NCBI GenBank assembly: GCA_965227255.1
Contig: CBDDFS010000002.1
Span: forward strand, 62,001 to 126,000
DNA from: CBDDFS01 sp965227255
GTDB lineage: Bacteria; Bacteroidota; Bacteroidia; Flavobacteriales_E; Vicingaceae
Reading direction: 5' to 3'
DNA: 64,000 nucleotides
Positions 7,523 through 16,616 of the stretch are shown one piece after another. The notes under the pieces were generated by a model. It was not told where the DNA came from and ran no database searches. It was given only the letters and a program-made list of their open reading frames with translations. How positions within the stretch are numbered: the stretch's first letter is position 1; each line of letters begins with the position of its first letter. Position numbers and translations under genes: made by a program.

Positions 7523-10500
7523 ATGAAGCTATACAAAGAATACAAGAAGTTAGACCTCCCGGAAGTTGCTAGAAAGATCGCTACAGAATGGAAAGATCAT
7601 TCCGTTTTTGAGAAGAGCATATCTTCCAGAGAAGGCAAGAAGCCGTTTGTATTTTATGAAGGTCCACCATCTGCAAATGGCCTGCCTGGCATACACCACG
7701 TGATGGCCCGAACCATCAAGGATATTTTTTGTCGCTTCAAAACATTAAAAGGTTTTCAGGTAAAAAGAAAGGCCGGTTGGGATACCCATGGACTCCCAAT
7801 TGAGCTCAGTGTTGAGAAAGAACTTGGCATCACCAAAGAGGACATTGGAACGAAGATCAGCATTGAAGAATATAACAAGAAGTGCCGGGAAGCTGTGATG
7901 AGATACACTTCTGAATGGAAGGCCGTGACCGAAGAAATGGGATACTGGGTTGATATGGATGATCCATATATCACCTATGAGAACAAATACATTGAGTCCG
8001 TTTGGCACTTATTGAAAAAGCTTTACGACAAAGATCTGCTCTATAAAGGATATACAATTCAACCTTACTCTCCGAAAGCGGGAACGGGACTCAGCTCACA
8101 CGAATTGAACCAACCGGGTACTTACAAACCTGTTAAGGACACGACGGTAATTGCTCAGTTTAAAGTTGTTGAATCACAAAAAGCCAGTCGACTATTTGAA
8201 CAGGCAAAAGGAGATCTGTTCTTTCTTGCGTGGACAACCACACCTTGGACCTTGCCTTCAAATTCAGCCCTGGCCGTGGGTGAGAAGATCGATTATGTTC
8301 AGGTGAATACCTTCAACCAATACACTTTTCAACCGATAAGCGTGATCATGGCAAAGGCCGTGATGGGCCAATATTTTAAAGCGGATCATGAAGATGCTGA
8401 GTTGAATTACGAAGAAGGTCAGAAGACAATTCCATGGACGCAGGTTGCAGAATTCAAGGGTTCAGAAATTACCGGAATCGCTTACGAACAATTACTGCCT
8501 TATGTTCAGCCACTTGAAAATACAGATAAGGCCTTCCAAGTTATTCCTGGTGATTTTGTAACTACGGAAGAAGGTACAGGAATCGTTCATATTGCACCGA
8601 CTTTTGGTGCAGACGATATGCGTGTAGCTCAGAAAGCCGGCGTTCCTGCAATTCAGATTGAAGATGGCCACGGTCATCGTTTGCCATTGGTGGATCTGCA
8701 AGGAAGATTTGTTAAGGAAGTAAGTGATTTTGCCGGCGAATATGTAAAAGAAGAGTACCTCAACGAAGAAGAAAAACAAGAAGATTATAAGTCGGTAGAT
8801 ATTCGTATTTCCATCAAATTGAAAGAGGAAAACAAGGCCTTCAGAGTCAATAAATATGAGCACTCTTATCCTCATTGCTGGCGGACAGACAAACCCGTTC
8901 TCTATTATCCGTTGGATTCGTGGTTTGTTAGAACCACCGCCGCTAAGGACAGACTTATCCAATTGAACGATACAATTAACTGGAAACCGAAAGCTACGGG
9001 CACAGGAAGATTCGGTAATTGGCTGGAGAATCTTCAGGACTGGAACCTTTCAAGATCGAGGTATTGGGGAATTCCTCTTCCGATCTGGGTAACAGAAGAT
9101 AAAAAAGAAAAGATCTGCATCGGTTCGCTGGAAGAACTTAGGACAGAGTGCGAGAAAGCTGTGAAAGCCGGAGTTATGGATTCAAATCCCCTTGCCGATT
9201 TTGAAGCCGGCAATATGGATGAAGAGAATTACCAGGTTTTTGACATTCACCGACCCTACGTTGACAACATCAAACTTGTGTCTCCTTCAGGCAAGGAAAT
9301 GACACGTGAAGCTGACCTCATCGATGTCTGGTTTGATTCGGGTTCTATGCCCTATGCTCAGTGGCACTATCCATTTGAAAACAAAGAAATATTTGAAGAA
9401 AGTTATCCGGCAGATTTTATTGCAGAAGGTGTAGACCAAACAAGAGGATGGTTCTTCACTCTCCATGCCATTGCCACTATGTGCTTCGATTCCGTTGCTT
9501 ATAAAAGTGTGGTTTCAAATGGTCTGGTTCTCGATAAGAACGGACAGAAAATGTCGAAACGTTTAGGTAATGCCGTCGACCCATTCGAGACCATGGAACA
9601 ATATGGTCCGGATGCATTGAGGTGGTATATGATCGGAAACGCCCAGCCATGGGAAAACCTGAAATTCGACATCAAAGGAATTCAGGAAGTTCAACGAAAA
9701 TTCTTTGGCACTCTCTATAATACATATGGCTTCTTCGCCCTCTATGCCAATGTAGATGGATTTAAGAACGAGGAAGAATTTGTTCCATACAACGAAAGAC
9801 GGGAACTTGATCGTTGGATCATATCGAAGTTGAACACCATCGTTAAGTACGTAGATGAATGTTATAACGACTATGAGCCCACAAAAGCTGTAAGAGCCAT
9901 TCAGGATTTTGTCACTGAAGATCTGAGTAACTGGTACGTTCGATTGTCGAGAAGAATTTTCTGGAAAGGAGATTATACAAAAGAAAAGATCGCTGCTTAT
10001 CAGACTTTGTTCGAGTGCCTCGATAAAATTGCCAGAATCTCATCACCGGTTGCTCCATTCTACATGGATCAGATGTATATGGATCTAATGGAGTCGACCC
10101 GAGAGCATGCTGAATCTGTTCATCTGGCCGAATTCCCGGAAGTAAATTCAGAGGCCATTAATAAAGACCTTGAGACCAAGATGAATCTTGCTCAAAGAAT
10201 CACCTCACTTGTATTAAGTCTCAGAAAGAAAGAGCAGATCAAGGTTCGACAGCCTCTGCACAAATTGATGGTGCCTGTGTTAAGCACAGCTGAGAAAGCC
10301 ATGCTGGAAGACATTACTCCATTGATTCTTTCTGAAGTGAATATCAAGGAGGTTGAATATCTCGATGAGAATAACAATGTACTTGTTAAGAAGATCAAGC
10401 CAAATTTCAAAAGCATTGGTCCGAAATACGGCAAGCTCATGAAGAGCATTAGCCAATACATTGGACAAATGCAACAAGAAGATATTTCCAACGTAGAAAA

Positions 10501-10918
10501 AACCGGAAAACTTGAATTTTCCGTCGATGGTGAAAACGTTGTTCTTGGAACTGAAGATGTAGAGATTACTTCTCAGGATATCCCGGGATGGTTGGTTGCC
10601 AGCGATGATAAAGTCACTGTGGCTATTGACGTGAATCTGACGGAAGATTTAATTGAAGAAGGGATTGCTCGTGAATTCGTGAATCGCATTCAGAATATCA
10701 GGAAGGATGCAGGTCTAGAGGTCACTGACAGGATCAATCTTCGAATATTAAGACATGAATCTATAAATGACGCAATCAACAACAATATCCAGTATATTTG
10801 CGCCGAAACTTTGGCCGATCGGCTGGATTTGGTTGAGTCGATGGAAAACCACGGAGGCAAAGTCGACGTGGAAATGGGAGAAGAAATCAAAACATCAATC
10901 CAATTAGAAAAAGTTTAA
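7523..10918 (+). CDS. ileS: Isoleucyl-tRNA synthetase, type 2 (IleRS2)
   Basis: This 1131-residue cytoplasmic class I synthetase charges tRNA-Ile and has an editing domain. The N-terminal nucleotide-binding signature reads ANGLPGIHH (G56-I57-H58-H59) instead of the usual HIGH, and the second signature is KMSKR (676-680). The motif DVWFDSGSMPYAQ and the length of about 1130 residues place it in the eukaryote-like IleRS2 group, usual in Bacteroidota. An exchange of the first and third signature residues (GXHH) is reported to cause mupirocin hyper-resistance in IleRS2. It is followed after 3 bases by a dksA-like gene and then lspA, a likely operon. Confidence 0.97.
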   Translation: MKLYKEYKKLDLPEVARKIATEWKDHSVFEKSISSREGKKPFVFYEGPPSANGLPGIHHVMARTIKDIFCRFKTLKGFQVKRKAGWDTHGLPIELSVEKELGITKEDIGTKISIEEYNKKCREAVMRYTSEWKAVTEEMGYWVDMDDPYITYENKYIESVWHLLKKLYDKDLLYKGYTIQPYSPKAGTGLSSHELNQPGTYKPVKDTTVIAQFKVVESQKASRLFEQAKGDLFFLAWTTTPWTLPSNSALAVGEKIDYVQVNTFNQYTFQPISVIMAKAVMGQYFKADHEDAELNYEEGQKTIPWTQVAEFKGSEITGIAYEQLLPYVQPLENTDKAFQVIPGDFVTTEEGTGIVHIAPTFGADDMRVAQKAGVPAIQIEDGHGHRLPLVDLQGRFVKEVSDFAGEYVKEEYLNEEEKQEDYKSVDIRISIKLKEENKAFRVNKYEHSYPHCWRTDKPVLYYPLDSWFVRTTAAKDRLIQLNDTINWKPKATGTGRFGNWLENLQDWNLSRSRYWGIPLPIWVTEDKKEKICIGSLEELRTECEKAVKAGVMDSNPLADFEAGNMDEENYQVFDIHRPYVDNIKLVSPSGKEMTREADLIDVWFDSGSMPYAQWHYPFENKEIFEESYPADFIAEGVDQTRGWFFTLHAIATMCFDSVAYKSVVSNGLVLDKNGQKMSKRLGNAVDPFETMEQYGPDALRWYMIGNAQPWENLKFDIKGIQEVQRKFFGTLYNTYGFFALYANVDGFKNEEEFVPYNERRELDRWIISKLNTIVKYVDECYNDYEPTKAVRAIQDFVTEDLSNWYVRLSRRIFWKGDYTKEKIAAYQTLFECLDKIARISSPVAPFYMDQMYMDLMESTREHAESVHLAEFPEVNSEAINKDLETKMNLAQRITSLVLSLRKKEQIKVRQPLHKLMVPVLSTAEKAMLEDITPLILSEVNIKEVEYLDENNNVLVKKIKPNFKSIGPKYGKLMKSISQYIGQMQQEDISNVEKTGKLEFSVDGENVVLGTEDVEITSQDIPGWLVASDDKVTVAIDVNLTEDLIEEGIAREFVNRIQNIRKDAGLEVTDRINLRILRHESINDAINNNIQYICAETLADRLDLVESMENHGGKVDVEMGEEIKTSIQLEKV

Positions 10919-10921
10919 AAA

Positions 10922-11302
10922 ATGGGAAAAGCAAAAGATAGATATAGCGACAAAGAATTAGGTGAATTCAAAAAACTGATCGAAGACAAACTGGCCGAAG
11001 CAAATAATGATCTCAAAGGTTTAAAAAGTTCATTGTCGCACAGTGACGACCACGGTACAGATGATACTTCTCCTTCTTTCAAGATTATGGAAGACGGTTC
11101 TACTACCCTTACCAGGGAAGAAATCGCTCAATTGGCTGCCAGACAGGAAAAGTTTATACAACACCTTGAGAATGCCTTGTTGAGAATTCAAAACAAGACA
11201 TACGGTGTTTGCAGAGCCACAGGGAAACTTATTCCAAAAGAAAGACTCAGAGCGGTTCCACACGCAACCCTTACTATCGAAGCCAAAGAAATGGGATATT
11301 AA
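10922..11302 (+). CDS. TraR/DksA-family protein lacking zinc cysteines
   Basis: The 126-residue protein has an N-terminal coiled-coil region and a C-terminal YGVCRATGKLIPKERLRAVP segment matching the DksA/TraR zinc-finger fold. Only one of the four zinc cysteines remains (VCRAT; the final CxxC is replaced by IEAK). Family members bind the RNA polymerase secondary channel and modulate initiation with ppGpp. Bacteroidota versions without zinc ligands are common as I recall, so this is probably a functional zinc-independent form. It lies in the ileS-lspA operon. Confidence 0.85.
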   Translation: MGKAKDRYSDKELGEFKKLIEDKLAEANNDLKGLKSSLSHSDDHGTDDTSPSFKIMEDGSTTLTREEIAQLAARQEKFIQHLENALLRIQNKTYGVCRATGKLIPKERLRAVPHATLTIEAKEMGY

Positions 11303-11343
11303 TCCCACGATCCTGAGCGAAACTCACCGATCGGGCTTATCGA

Positions 11344-12000
11344 ATGAACAGATTTCTCAGAATAGCAGGTCACCCGGTATTTATCATATCGGCTGTATTG
11401 TTATTTGATCAGATTTTTAAGATCTGGATCAAAACTCATATGTATTTAGGTGAAGAGATCGCCGTTTTCGGCAATTGGTTCATCATTCATTTTACTGAGA
11501 ACAATGGTATGGCCTTCGGACTGGAATTCGGACAGGAAACCGGTAAATTACTTCTCAGCTTATTTCGAATCGTTGCCATCGGTGCTATAACCTGGTACCT
11601 GGCTAAGATTTACAGAGAGAAGGCTCCAAGAGGAGTAGTCGTTTGTATTTCTCTTATTCTGGCCGGTGCCATTGGAAATATTCTCGACAGTACTTTTTAC
11701 GGACTTCTATTCGGCGAAAGTTCGTTTAATAATGTAGCTCAATTCCTTCCCGAAGAAGGAGGTTATGCGCCCGCATTATTCGGTAAGGTGGTAGATATGC
11801 TCTACTTTCCTTTGATGGAGGGCTTCCTTCCCGATTGGATTCCATTCTGGGGTGGTGAATATTTTATATTCTTCAGACCGGTTTTCAATATCGCTGACAG
11901 CTCCATTACTGTTGGAGTTCTGACACTTATTCTCTTCTTTAGGAATTATTTCAAAGAAGACCGAAGTTCATCGGAAGAAATTCAGACCGAATTAAACTGA
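11344..12000 (+). CDS. lspA: Lipoprotein signal peptidase (signal peptidase II)
   Basis: The 218-residue membrane protein removes signal peptides from diacylglyceryl-modified prolipoproteins. Catalytic aspartates are visible in GKVVDMLYFP (D151) and FNIADSSITVG (D185), and GAIGNILDS precedes them. The region between the aspartates is longer than in proteobacterial LspA, as in other Bacteroidota. It follows the dksA-like gene by 41 bases in the ileS operon and serves lipoproteins such as the GldH-like protein. Its 3' end overlaps the convergent asd gene by 9 bases. Confidence 0.95.
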   Translation: MNRFLRIAGHPVFIISAVLLFDQIFKIWIKTHMYLGEEIAVFGNWFIIHFTENNGMAFGLEFGQETGKLLLSLFRIVAIGAITWYLAKIYREKAPRGVVVCISLILAGAIGNILDSTFYGLLFGESSFNNVAQFLPEEGGYAPALFGKVVDMLYFPLMEGFLPDWIPFWGGEYFIFFRPVFNIADSSITVGVLTLILFFRNYFKEDRSSSEEIQTELN

Positions 12001-12984
12001 GATATTTTCGCGGATTAAATGCTCTGCAATCTGAACGGCATTTGTCGCAGCACCTTTTCTGAGGTTATCAGCTACAATCCATAAGTTAAGGGCATTTTCC
12101 GCCGACTCATCTCTTCTGATTCTTCCAACAAATACATCATCTTTTCCTTTTGCATTCAAGGGCATAGGATATTTATTGTTTGAAGGATCATCCATCACAA
12201 CAACGCCTGGTGCAGCATCAAGAATCAATTTGACTTCTTCCAGGTCAACCTCATTTTCGAAGGTCACATTAACCGACTCTGAATGACCGCCAACTACAGG
12301 AACTCGCACCGCCGTAGCTGTTAACTTCAAGTCTTCGAACTGCATGATCTTTCTGCTCTCATTGACCAATTTCATTTCTTCCTTGGTATAATCATTATCA
12401 AGGAAAATGTCACAATGCGGAAGACAATTGAGATCAATTGGATAAGGGTAGACCTTTTCAGCATCTTCTCCTTTTCTTTCCGCTTCCATTTGATCAACGG
12501 CTTGTTTTCCTGTGCCGGATATCGATTGATACGTTGAAACCACTACCCTGTTGATTCTGTATCTCTGGTGTAATGGCCAGAGAACCATCACAAGTTGAAT
12601 AGTAGAACAGTTTGGATTAGCAATGATTTTATCCGATTCAGTCAAATTACTCCCATTGATCTCAGGAACGACAAGTTTTGTATCAGGATCCATTCTCCAC
12701 GCAGATGAGTTGTCGATGACAGTCACCCCTTTTTCAGCAAATAGCGGAGCATGAATTTTTGAGAATTCCCCACCGGCCGAGAATAAAGCAATATCGATAT
12801 CTTTCTTCAAGGCATCGGCAACGGTAATTACCTCATATTCCTTGTCCAGAAAACGGATCATTTTTCCCGCCGAACGTTCAGAAGCCACCGGAATTAATTC
12901 ATCAATGGAAAAGTTTCTCTCTTCCAACACCTTAAGCATTTCCTGCCCTACCATTCCGGTAACACCTACAACTGCAATCCTCAT
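11992..12984 (-). CDS. asd: Aspartate-semialdehyde dehydrogenase
   Basis: This 330-residue NADPH enzyme reduces beta-aspartyl phosphate to aspartate semialdehyde, feeding lysine/diaminopimelate, threonine and methionine synthesis. It has the nucleotide-binding GVTGMVGQ, catalytic Cys126 in NPNCSTIQ, and a conserved VGGHSESVNV segment. I start it at the ATG giving MRIAVVGVTG. A longer in-frame start at 13002 would lie within a TAnnTTTG promoter box (13000-13007), which argues against it. The gene converges on lspA. Confidence 0.95.
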   Translation of the reverse strand: MRIAVVGVTGMVGQEMLKVLEERNFSIDELIPVASERSAGKMIRFLDKEYEVITVADALKKDIDIALFSAGGEFSKIHAPLFAEKGVTVIDNSSAWRMDPDTKLVVPEINGSNLTESDKIIANPNCSTIQLVMVLWPLHQRYRINRVVVSTYQSISGTGKQAVDQMEAERKGEDAEKVYPYPIDLNCLPHCDIFLDNDYTKEEMKLVNESRKIMQFEDLKLTATAVRVPVVGGHSESVNVTFENEVDLEEVKLILDAAPGVVVMDDPSNNKYPMPLNAKGKDDVFVGRIRRDESAENALNLWIVADNLRKGAATNAVQIAEHLIRENISV

Positions 12985-12999
12985 ACAAACAATTTTCGT

Positions 13000-13007
13000 C
13001 AAAATTA
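13000..13007 (-). promoter_or_regulatory. TAnnTTTG -7 element of asd
   Basis: On the minus strand TAATTTTG lies 15 bases before the asd ATG at 12984. It supports the shorter asd start. Confidence 0.5.
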
Positions 13008-13087
13008 CGCACAGTCTGCATTATAGCGCATTTTTTAAGGCCTTTTTCTTTGAGCAGATTAAACGAGTTTTACTTTACTCAAATTTT

Positions 13088-13095
13088 TATATTTG
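13088..13095 (+). promoter_or_regulatory. TAnnTTTG -7 element of the lipoprotein gene
   Basis: TATATTTG lies 25 bases before the ATG at 13121. A T-rich stretch, but no exact TTG, is found at the -33 distance. Confidence 0.45.
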
Positions 13096-13120
13096 TTGGC
13101 CCAAGAAAAATGCCTATATA

Positions 13121-13978
13121 ATGAAAAAAATCAGCCTGAAACCAACCTTAATCGCCATAGCCGTAATTCTATTCTCATGTGCTGAACCAGCCCAGGAGAA
13201 AACCGAAGAAACATCACAAGAAACATCACAAGAAGAAAGTCAGAGTTCTGCTGAGATGGAAATGCCTTCTGAATCAGAGTTTGAATTAAATCTGATTATC
13301 GCAAACAACATCGCCGCACCGGTCAAATTGTTGACTGATATGAATAGTGCTGGCCTGGATCACTTCCACAAGGACCTATTGAACCCAACTGATAAAGCAG
13401 AAACATATGCCACCGCCCAGGAAAAAGCGATTGCTTACGGTGCATATGGAGCCGACTTTAGCTACATCACTCTTTATAAGCAAAATGATGTAGTCGCAGA
13501 TTATTTGATGGTTATCGATAAACTATCTGATGAACTTGGAATGACAACTCTTTTTGACAAAGAGTCATTTGAAAGGTTCGATCGAATTAAGGACAATCCT
13601 GATTCAGTGAAACTTTTCATTTTCGACAAATACGATCAAGCCGATGGCTTCCTGAGAGATAATGATAGAATGGTGGTTGCCGCATTGATCCTGACCGGTG
13701 GATTGATTGAAAGTCTTCACCTAGTTTCAGCGCAGATTGAAGCTGGAGATGCCTCAAAAGATGCCTACCTGCTTTTCCTTGAACAGAAAAATACACTTAA
13801 GAATCTTATTGAATTATATCGCGCCATTGAAAAGGATGGTCAGACCATTCCAGTGAAAGCTGAAATTGAAGGTCTTCATCAAACTTTCGAGGGCATCAAT
13901 ACCGATGATATATTTAATAAAGAGACCATTGCTCCTCTTCACGAATCCATCGATGAGGTGAGAGCCAGCATTCTCTAA
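13121..13978 (+). CDS. Hypothetical lipoprotein
   Basis: I do not recognise a family for this 285-residue protein. It begins MKKISLKPTLIAIAVILFSC, a lipoprotein signal with lipobox LFSC, then a low-complexity Glu/Ser/Thr/Gln linker and a mainly helical, acidic C-terminal domain of about 240 residues. The start at 13121 was chosen over an upstream in-frame ATG because it gives a proper lipobox and follows a -7 promoter box. The product should sit at the cell envelope. It may be co-transcribed with the lamin-tail gene 51 bases downstream, which has no visible promoter of its own. Confidence 0.8.
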   Translation: MKKISLKPTLIAIAVILFSCAEPAQEKTEETSQETSQEESQSSAEMEMPSESEFELNLIIANNIAAPVKLLTDMNSAGLDHFHKDLLNPTDKAETYATAQEKAIAYGAYGADFSYITLYKQNDVVADYLMVIDKLSDELGMTTLFDKESFERFDRIKDNPDSVKLFIFDKYDQADGFLRDNDRMVVAALILTGGLIESLHLVSAQIEAGDASKDAYLLFLEQKNTLKNLIELYRAIEKDGQTIPVKAEIEGLHQTFEGINTDDIFNKETIAPLHESIDEVRASIL

Positions 13979-14029
13979 GATTACCTATCCAAATATTACC
14001 AAAGAGGTTGAATAAAAAATTCAACCCAT

Positions 14030-16582
14030 TTGCGCCTATTCATTATTTTATGGGTGATATGTGGCACATGCCGTGCTCAATTCACCGACGACTTCTCTGA
14101 TGGGGATTATCATTCAAATCCTTCTTGGAATGGAGACACTTCTGATTTTTCCGTAGTCACCGAAGAGTTAAAACTTTCAGCTCCGGGCAAAACTGATACA
14201 TCATCTCTTTTCACAAGCTCAGAAGTCTCTGTTAATGCTTTATGGGAATTTCGATTGAAGATGGATTTCAACCCTTCTTCGAGTAATTATAGTATCATAA
14301 TGCTCATGGCCGATCGAAGTGATTTCAACACAATTACCACTGGTTATTATGTGAAAATCGGCGGAAGCAAGGATGAAGTTTCGATGTACTCATTTTTAAA
14401 TGGCAATCATCACTTACTGATAGATGGGTCTGACAATAGGGTGAATTTATCCAACACCTGGTTCGATATTAAAGTGCGCCGAGACAGCAATTATCAATGG
14501 CAGCTTTGGGTCGATTCATCAGGTAACGGCAATCATATATTGGAGGGCATTGCTATTGACAGCTCGGTTCTTAGTTCAAAATACTTCGGATTGGTTTGCC
14601 GCTATACAAGCAGCAGATCCGATAAATTTTATTTTGACGATATCAAAGTGCAAGGCAGCGTATATGTAGATAACATTACTCCCAATTTGGAGAATCAATC
14701 TATCCAAGATAAAAAATTGTGGAGCCTGTGGTTTTCGGAAAGCTTGGACACTTCTACACTAAAGACCATTAATTTCAGCCTCTATTCAGCTCTAAATACC
14801 ATCAGTCATTTCTTTTATGACACTTTAGAAAACCGGATTGACCTTTATTTTGAACGGAACTTCAGGCATGGAGAACTAAATGAATTACTTATCCGTGATA
14901 TTAAGGATCTTTCAGGCAACCTAATGACAGATGACACCATTAGAAATTTTATAAACTATCCTGATTCTTTTTTATTTAAAAGCCTTCTCATAAATGAGGT
15001 CATGTTCAAACCAACTTCCGAAATTAAATTGCCTGAAAGCGAATACTTCGAAATATATAATCACTCAAACAAACATATTGATCTGTCCCATTTCTTTTTT
15101 TCAGATTTAAAGGACACCGTGGCCTTAAACGGAATACTGAAACCATATGCATTCAAACTGCTAGTAAATGAAGCCGATTCAATAAAATGGAAGCATATAA
15201 AGGCTGATAAGTCCTTCATCAATCTTCCTACACTAAATAATGATGAAGATGCTTTAAAACTCATCTCTGACCATGAGACGATTGATTCCATGCACTACTT
15301 TGCGCATCATTACATCAAAACCAAATTTTCTGAAGGAAGGTCAATTGAATTGGTGAATCCAGGATACATATGCAGCGATTCATCCAATTGGAGAATTTCT
15401 CTAAATACAAACGGTGGCAGTCCGGGCGAAAAGAATTCAAGATTAGACACTATTAGGAGATCCATTGATTTTACAATTCAGAGAATTGTGCAACTCAATG
15501 ATACAATGGCAACCTTCAAGTATCATTCTTCCACGTCCATTATTTATCCATCGTATTCTGCATTCCTTTCAGATCCAAGTATCTCCTTTGAAACGCTTAG
15601 TTGGAAGAGTACATTCTTTGAATTGAAACTGAATGAACGATTAAGAGAGAATAAGACATACACCATGCGTTTCGATACAATTACTGATTGTCTGAACAGA
15701 CAAATCTTGAATCAATCTTTAGATTTCATTTCACCCACAAAAGCATATGAAAATTCTATTGTGATCAACGAAATATTGCCGGATCCCGAAGTCGGAGGAT
15801 CGGAGTTTATCGAAATCTACAATGCAAGCGATCGTTATTTCGACCTAAGCAAATTAGCACTACTCAAAAATGAATATGATAGCTCATTGGAGCTGGATTA
15901 TATGAAGAATGAATATCATTTGATCAGGCCGGGAGAGCACGTTGCGCTTACAACAGATAGCATGGACGTATCGACACGATTTTATGGTGAAAATGACAGG
16001 CATATTTGTAACTCAAATATTCCAGGCCTACTGAATTCGGAAGGTAATTTATACTTAGTAAATCATGAAGGCATGCTTATAGATAAAAGCTACTACAATG
16101 AAGACTTTCATTTTTTCTTATTACAGGAAACCAAAGGAATTTCTCTCGAGCGTATATCGCCCTATATAGATGGAATGAATGCAAGAAACTGGACATCGGC
16201 AAGTTCGGAATCGGGATATGGCAGTCCGGGGGAGCAGAATTCTCAATATCTGGTTAAGGAATACTCCAATTTTCAACTCTATCCAGAAGTCTTTTCACCG
16301 GACAATGATGGTTATAATGATCATGTATTAATTCAATTTCAATTTGATAAAACCGGATACTGGGGCAATATTTCCATATATAACAAGTATGGTGACGAAG
16401 TGAAACGCCTTACAGAAAACGAGATATTTCCGGTGAAAGGTGAGTATTTATGGAATGGACTTGATGAAAATGGTCAATTGCAACCTCCCGGTTTCTACTT
16501 GGTTGTTATGCAAAGCTATCATACTTCAGGTGACAATAGATCGGAACGAAAGAGTGTAGTGATCGCCAACAAATTTGAATAA
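14030..16582 (+). CDS. Lamin-tail-domain secreted protein with T9SS type B C-terminus
   Basis: The 850-residue protein has a signal peptide (IILWVICGTCRAQ), a jelly-roll-like N-terminal domain (about 20-210), and two segments resembling lamin-tail domains (INEVMFKPTSE...EYFEIYN, about residues 323-470; INEILPDPEVGGSEFIEIYN, about 580-740). The end has VFSPDNDGYNDHVLI, IYNKYGDEV and PPGFYLVVM, the gliding-motility-associated (type B) T9SS C-terminal domain. No active site is evident; such proteins are usually surface or released structural or adhesive proteins. The start is TTG and no in-frame ATG lies nearby, so the exact start is uncertain. A bidirectional terminator separates it from the convergent PorP/SprF gene. 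Confidence 0.85.
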   Translation: MRLFIILWVICGTCRAQFTDDFSDGDYHSNPSWNGDTSDFSVVTEELKLSAPGKTDTSSLFTSSEVSVNALWEFRLKMDFNPSSSNYSIIMLMADRSDFNTITTGYYVKIGGSKDEVSMYSFLNGNHHLLIDGSDNRVNLSNTWFDIKVRRDSNYQWQLWVDSSGNGNHILEGIAIDSSVLSSKYFGLVCRYTSSRSDKFYFDDIKVQGSVYVDNITPNLENQSIQDKKLWSLWFSESLDTSTLKTINFSLYSALNTISHFFYDTLENRIDLYFERNFRHGELNELLIRDIKDLSGNLMTDDTIRNFINYPDSFLFKSLLINEVMFKPTSEIKLPESEYFEIYNHSNKHIDLSHFFFSDLKDTVALNGILKPYAFKLLVNEADSIKWKHIKADKSFINLPTLNNDEDALKLISDHETIDSMHYFAHHYIKTKFSEGRSIELVNPGYICSDSSNWRISLNTNGGSPGEKNSRLDTIRRSIDFTIQRIVQLNDTMATFKYHSSTSIIYPSYSAFLSDPSISFETLSWKSTFFELKLNERLRENKTYTMRFDTITDCLNRQILNQSLDFISPTKAYENSIVINEILPDPEVGGSEFIEIYNASDRYFDLSKLALLKNEYDSSLELDYMKNEYHLIRPGEHVALTTDSMDVSTRFYGENDRHICNSNIPGLLNSEGNLYLVNHEGMLIDKSYYNEDFHFFLLQETKGISLERISPYIDGMNARNWTSASSESGYGSPGEQNSQYLVKEYSNFQLYPEVFSPDNDGYNDHVLIQFQFDKTGYWGNISIYNKYGDEVKRLTENEIFPVKGEYLWNGLDENGQLQPPGFYLVVMQSYHTSGDNRSERKSVVIANKFE

Positions 16583-16613
16583 AAAAAGTCCCGTTAATCA
16601 ACGGGACTCTTTC
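16581..16613. terminator. Bidirectional rho-independent terminator
   Basis: A perfect 9-bp stem (AGTCCCGTT / AACGGGACT) with an AATC loop at 16587-16608 is flanked by an A-run on the left and T-rich sequence on the right. It lies between the convergent lamin-tail and PorP/SprF genes and can serve both. Confidence 0.85.
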
Positions 16614-16616
16614 ACA

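Noticed and set aside
8492..8962. 156-codon open frame antisense to ileS
   Set aside because: It lies wholly within the conserved ileS coding sequence, lacks any recognisable domain, and its low-complexity Phe/Leu run is the antisense of Glu/Lys-rich sequence.
12842..13120. Longer start for the 13121 lipoprotein
   Set aside because: The extension overlaps asd antisense and the intergenic promoter region, and would bury the lipoprotein signal peptide inside the protein.
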